DNA of 32,217 nucleotides from JASJHI01 sp033791105 (lineage in GTDB: Bacteria > Actinomycetota > Acidimicrobiia > Acidimicrobiales > Ilumatobacteraceae), in NCBI GenBank assembly GCA_033791105.1, contig JASJHI010000245.1:1-32217 (forward strand), given 5' to 3'. The position numbers and the translations under genes were made by a program. The notes under the pieces are model-generated. The model was not told the origin of the DNA. It saw only the letters and a list, made by a program, of their open reading frames with translations, and searched no databases. Positions 31,348 to 32,217 of the stretch are shown in pieces (within the stretch, counting starts at the first letter, position 1; every line of letters begins with the position of its first letter).

Positions 31348-32217
31348 TCAGGGACGCACGATCGCCGAGAGCATCGCCTGGAACTTGGCCTGCGTCTCCG
31401 CAAGTTCGGCCAAAGGATCGCTGTCGGCGACGATCCCCCCGCCGGCGACGAGGCGTGCGCTCATCCCGTCGTCTGCGATCTCCGCACAGCGCAGCGCGAC
31501 CGCCCACGCACCGTCGCCGCCGGCGTCGACCCAGCCGACCGCGCCGGCGTACCGACCGCGGACGAATCCTTCGACTTCGTCGATCAGTGTCAGGGCCGCG
31601 TCGCGCGGATGTCCACCAACCGCCGGAGTCGGCGACAGCGCCCGCACGAGCTCGGTGACCGGAGGGCCCGGCTGCGACAGCATCCCCTCCATCTGCGTGC
31701 CGAGGTGCTGCACGTTGGCGACGGTGACGATCGATGGTTCCGGCTCCCAGTCGAGATAGCTCGCCCATGGCAGGAGCGTGTCGTGCACCACATCGATCAC
31801 GATGCGGTGTTCGATCTGGTTCTTCGTACTCTCGAGCAGGTCGGCGGCGAGGCGTGCATCGTTGTCGACATCGCCCGTACGTGGCGCCGTGCCCGCGAGT
31901 GGATGTGAGCGCACGATCGGCCCTTCGACCTCGACGAGCAGCTCAGGGGAGGCGCCGATGAGGCCCTGGATCGAGTAGCGGTAGCTCGAGCCAAAACTCG
32001 CCTTCAACCGTCTCATCACGGCGTGGACGTCCACCGGGCGATCGGAGGTGACGGTGATCGGACGAGCGATGACCGCCTTGGTCAGCTCGCCACGCCGTAC
32101 CGCGTCGCGTGCGGCGGCGACCGCTGCCAAATAGTGTTCGACGGCGCCTTCGGGCCCGAGTGTGTACCCGGCTGCGGCGGGCATCGGGTCAGACGGGGGA
32201 GTGAGCTCCGCCGACAG
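31348..32217 (-). CDS. menF: isochorismate synthase MenF, 5' end outside window
   Basis: Converts chorismate to isochorismate with Mg(II), feeding MenD. The 289 residues present are the C-terminal chorismate-binding domain: GELTKAVIARPITV (catalytic lysine region), ASPELLVEVEG, VRSHPLAGTAPRTGD, the metal site ESTKNQIEHRIVIDVV (Glu-His), ALSPTPAVGGHP, GWVDAGGDGAWAVALRCAEI and GGGIVADSDPLAELAETQAKF. The frame remains open through the window end (LSAELTPPSDPMPAAAGYTLG), so the ATG at 32184 is internal, and about 100-150 residues are expected beyond the edge. Motifs do not separate MenF from EntC/DhbC, but the men context does. Anthranilate and salicylate synthases are less likely. Confidence 0.92.
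   Translation of the reverse strand: MSAELTPPSDPMPAAAGYTLGPEGAVEHYLAAVAAARDAVRRGELTKAVIARPITVTSDRPVDVHAVMRRLKASFGSSYRYSIQGLIGASPELLVEVEGPIVRSHPLAGTAPRTGDVDNDARLAADLLESTKNQIEHRIVIDVVHDTLLPWASYLDWEPEPSIVTVANVQHLGTQMEGMLSQPGPPVTELVRALSPTPAVGGHPRDAALTLIDEVEGFVRGRYAGAVGWVDAGGDGAWAVALRCAEIADDGMSARLVAGGGIVADSDPLAELAETQAKFQAMLSAIVRP

Noticed and set aside
1..32217. CRISPR arrays, insertion sequences, prophage or defence islands
   Set aside because: No regularly spaced repeats, transposase, integrase or phage structural motifs were seen on either strand. The only tandem repeats are the three 42-bp units in the acidic protein and the short pair before tRNA-Cys.

Overview
This is a gene-dense, high-GC chromosomal segment. 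The GC content (well over 60% by eye), the absence of mobile elements, the frequent ATGA/GTGA gene overlaps, the menaquinone route, and many genes whose start codon lies 6-9 nt after a TANNNT box (leaderless-type promoters) all suggest an actinobacterium. An Acidimicrobiia (Ilumatobacter-like) origin is my best guess, but it is an inference and I could not run a taxonomic search.

Layout. 1-4.6 kb: an APH-fold phosphotransferase cut by the window edge, a DUF4262-like protein, metX (homoserine O-acetyltransferase), an acidic single-pass membrane protein, a 73-aa protein and a nickel/cobalt transporter-like protein with a His-rich loop. tRNA-Gly(GCC) follows, then about 300 bp without a convincing gene, then a fatty acyl-CoA synthetase. 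6.6-15.7 kb: a sugar uptake and catabolism locus. A Gfo/Idh/MocA dehydrogenase is divergent from a ROK regulator, which is followed by a lipoprotein binding protein, a double-domain ABC ATPase, two RbsC-type permeases, an N-terminally truncated Gfo/Idh protein and a TIM-barrel sugar isomerase/epimerase. The divergent gap carries a repeated CTYGTAA-type element just upstream of each -10 box, a plausible ROK operator. 15.8-18.8 kb: a dimethylformamidase large-subunit-like protein and a carotenoid oxygenase, then tRNA-Cys(GCA) with a strong terminator. 19.0-21.6 kb (minus): a sulfatase and a glutamine synthetase remnant that has lost both ends. 21.7-24.7 kb: phoH-ybeY and two SDR oxidoreductases. 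24.8-32.2 kb: a menaquinone block with menE, amidase, menA, menH, a DsbA-like protein, menD and menF (cut by the window edge), split over both strands.

How it works together. The ABC locus would import a monosaccharide or cyclitol and pass it to a dehydrogenase and an isomerase under ROK control. The men genes cover isochorismate formation (MenF), SEPHCHC formation (MenD), pyruvate elimination (MenH), CoA activation (MenE) and prenylation (MenA); menB and menC are not in the window.

The most unusual points are two very short divergent start regions in the men block (25-34 bp and 20 bp between start codons) where the -10 boxes of opposite promoters face away from each other as an inverted repeat or overlap, the ROK/Gfo operator arrangement, and two separate genes (Gfo/Idh and glutamine synthetase) that have lost whole domains. 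I found no CRISPR array, insertion sequence, prophage or clear new defence system.
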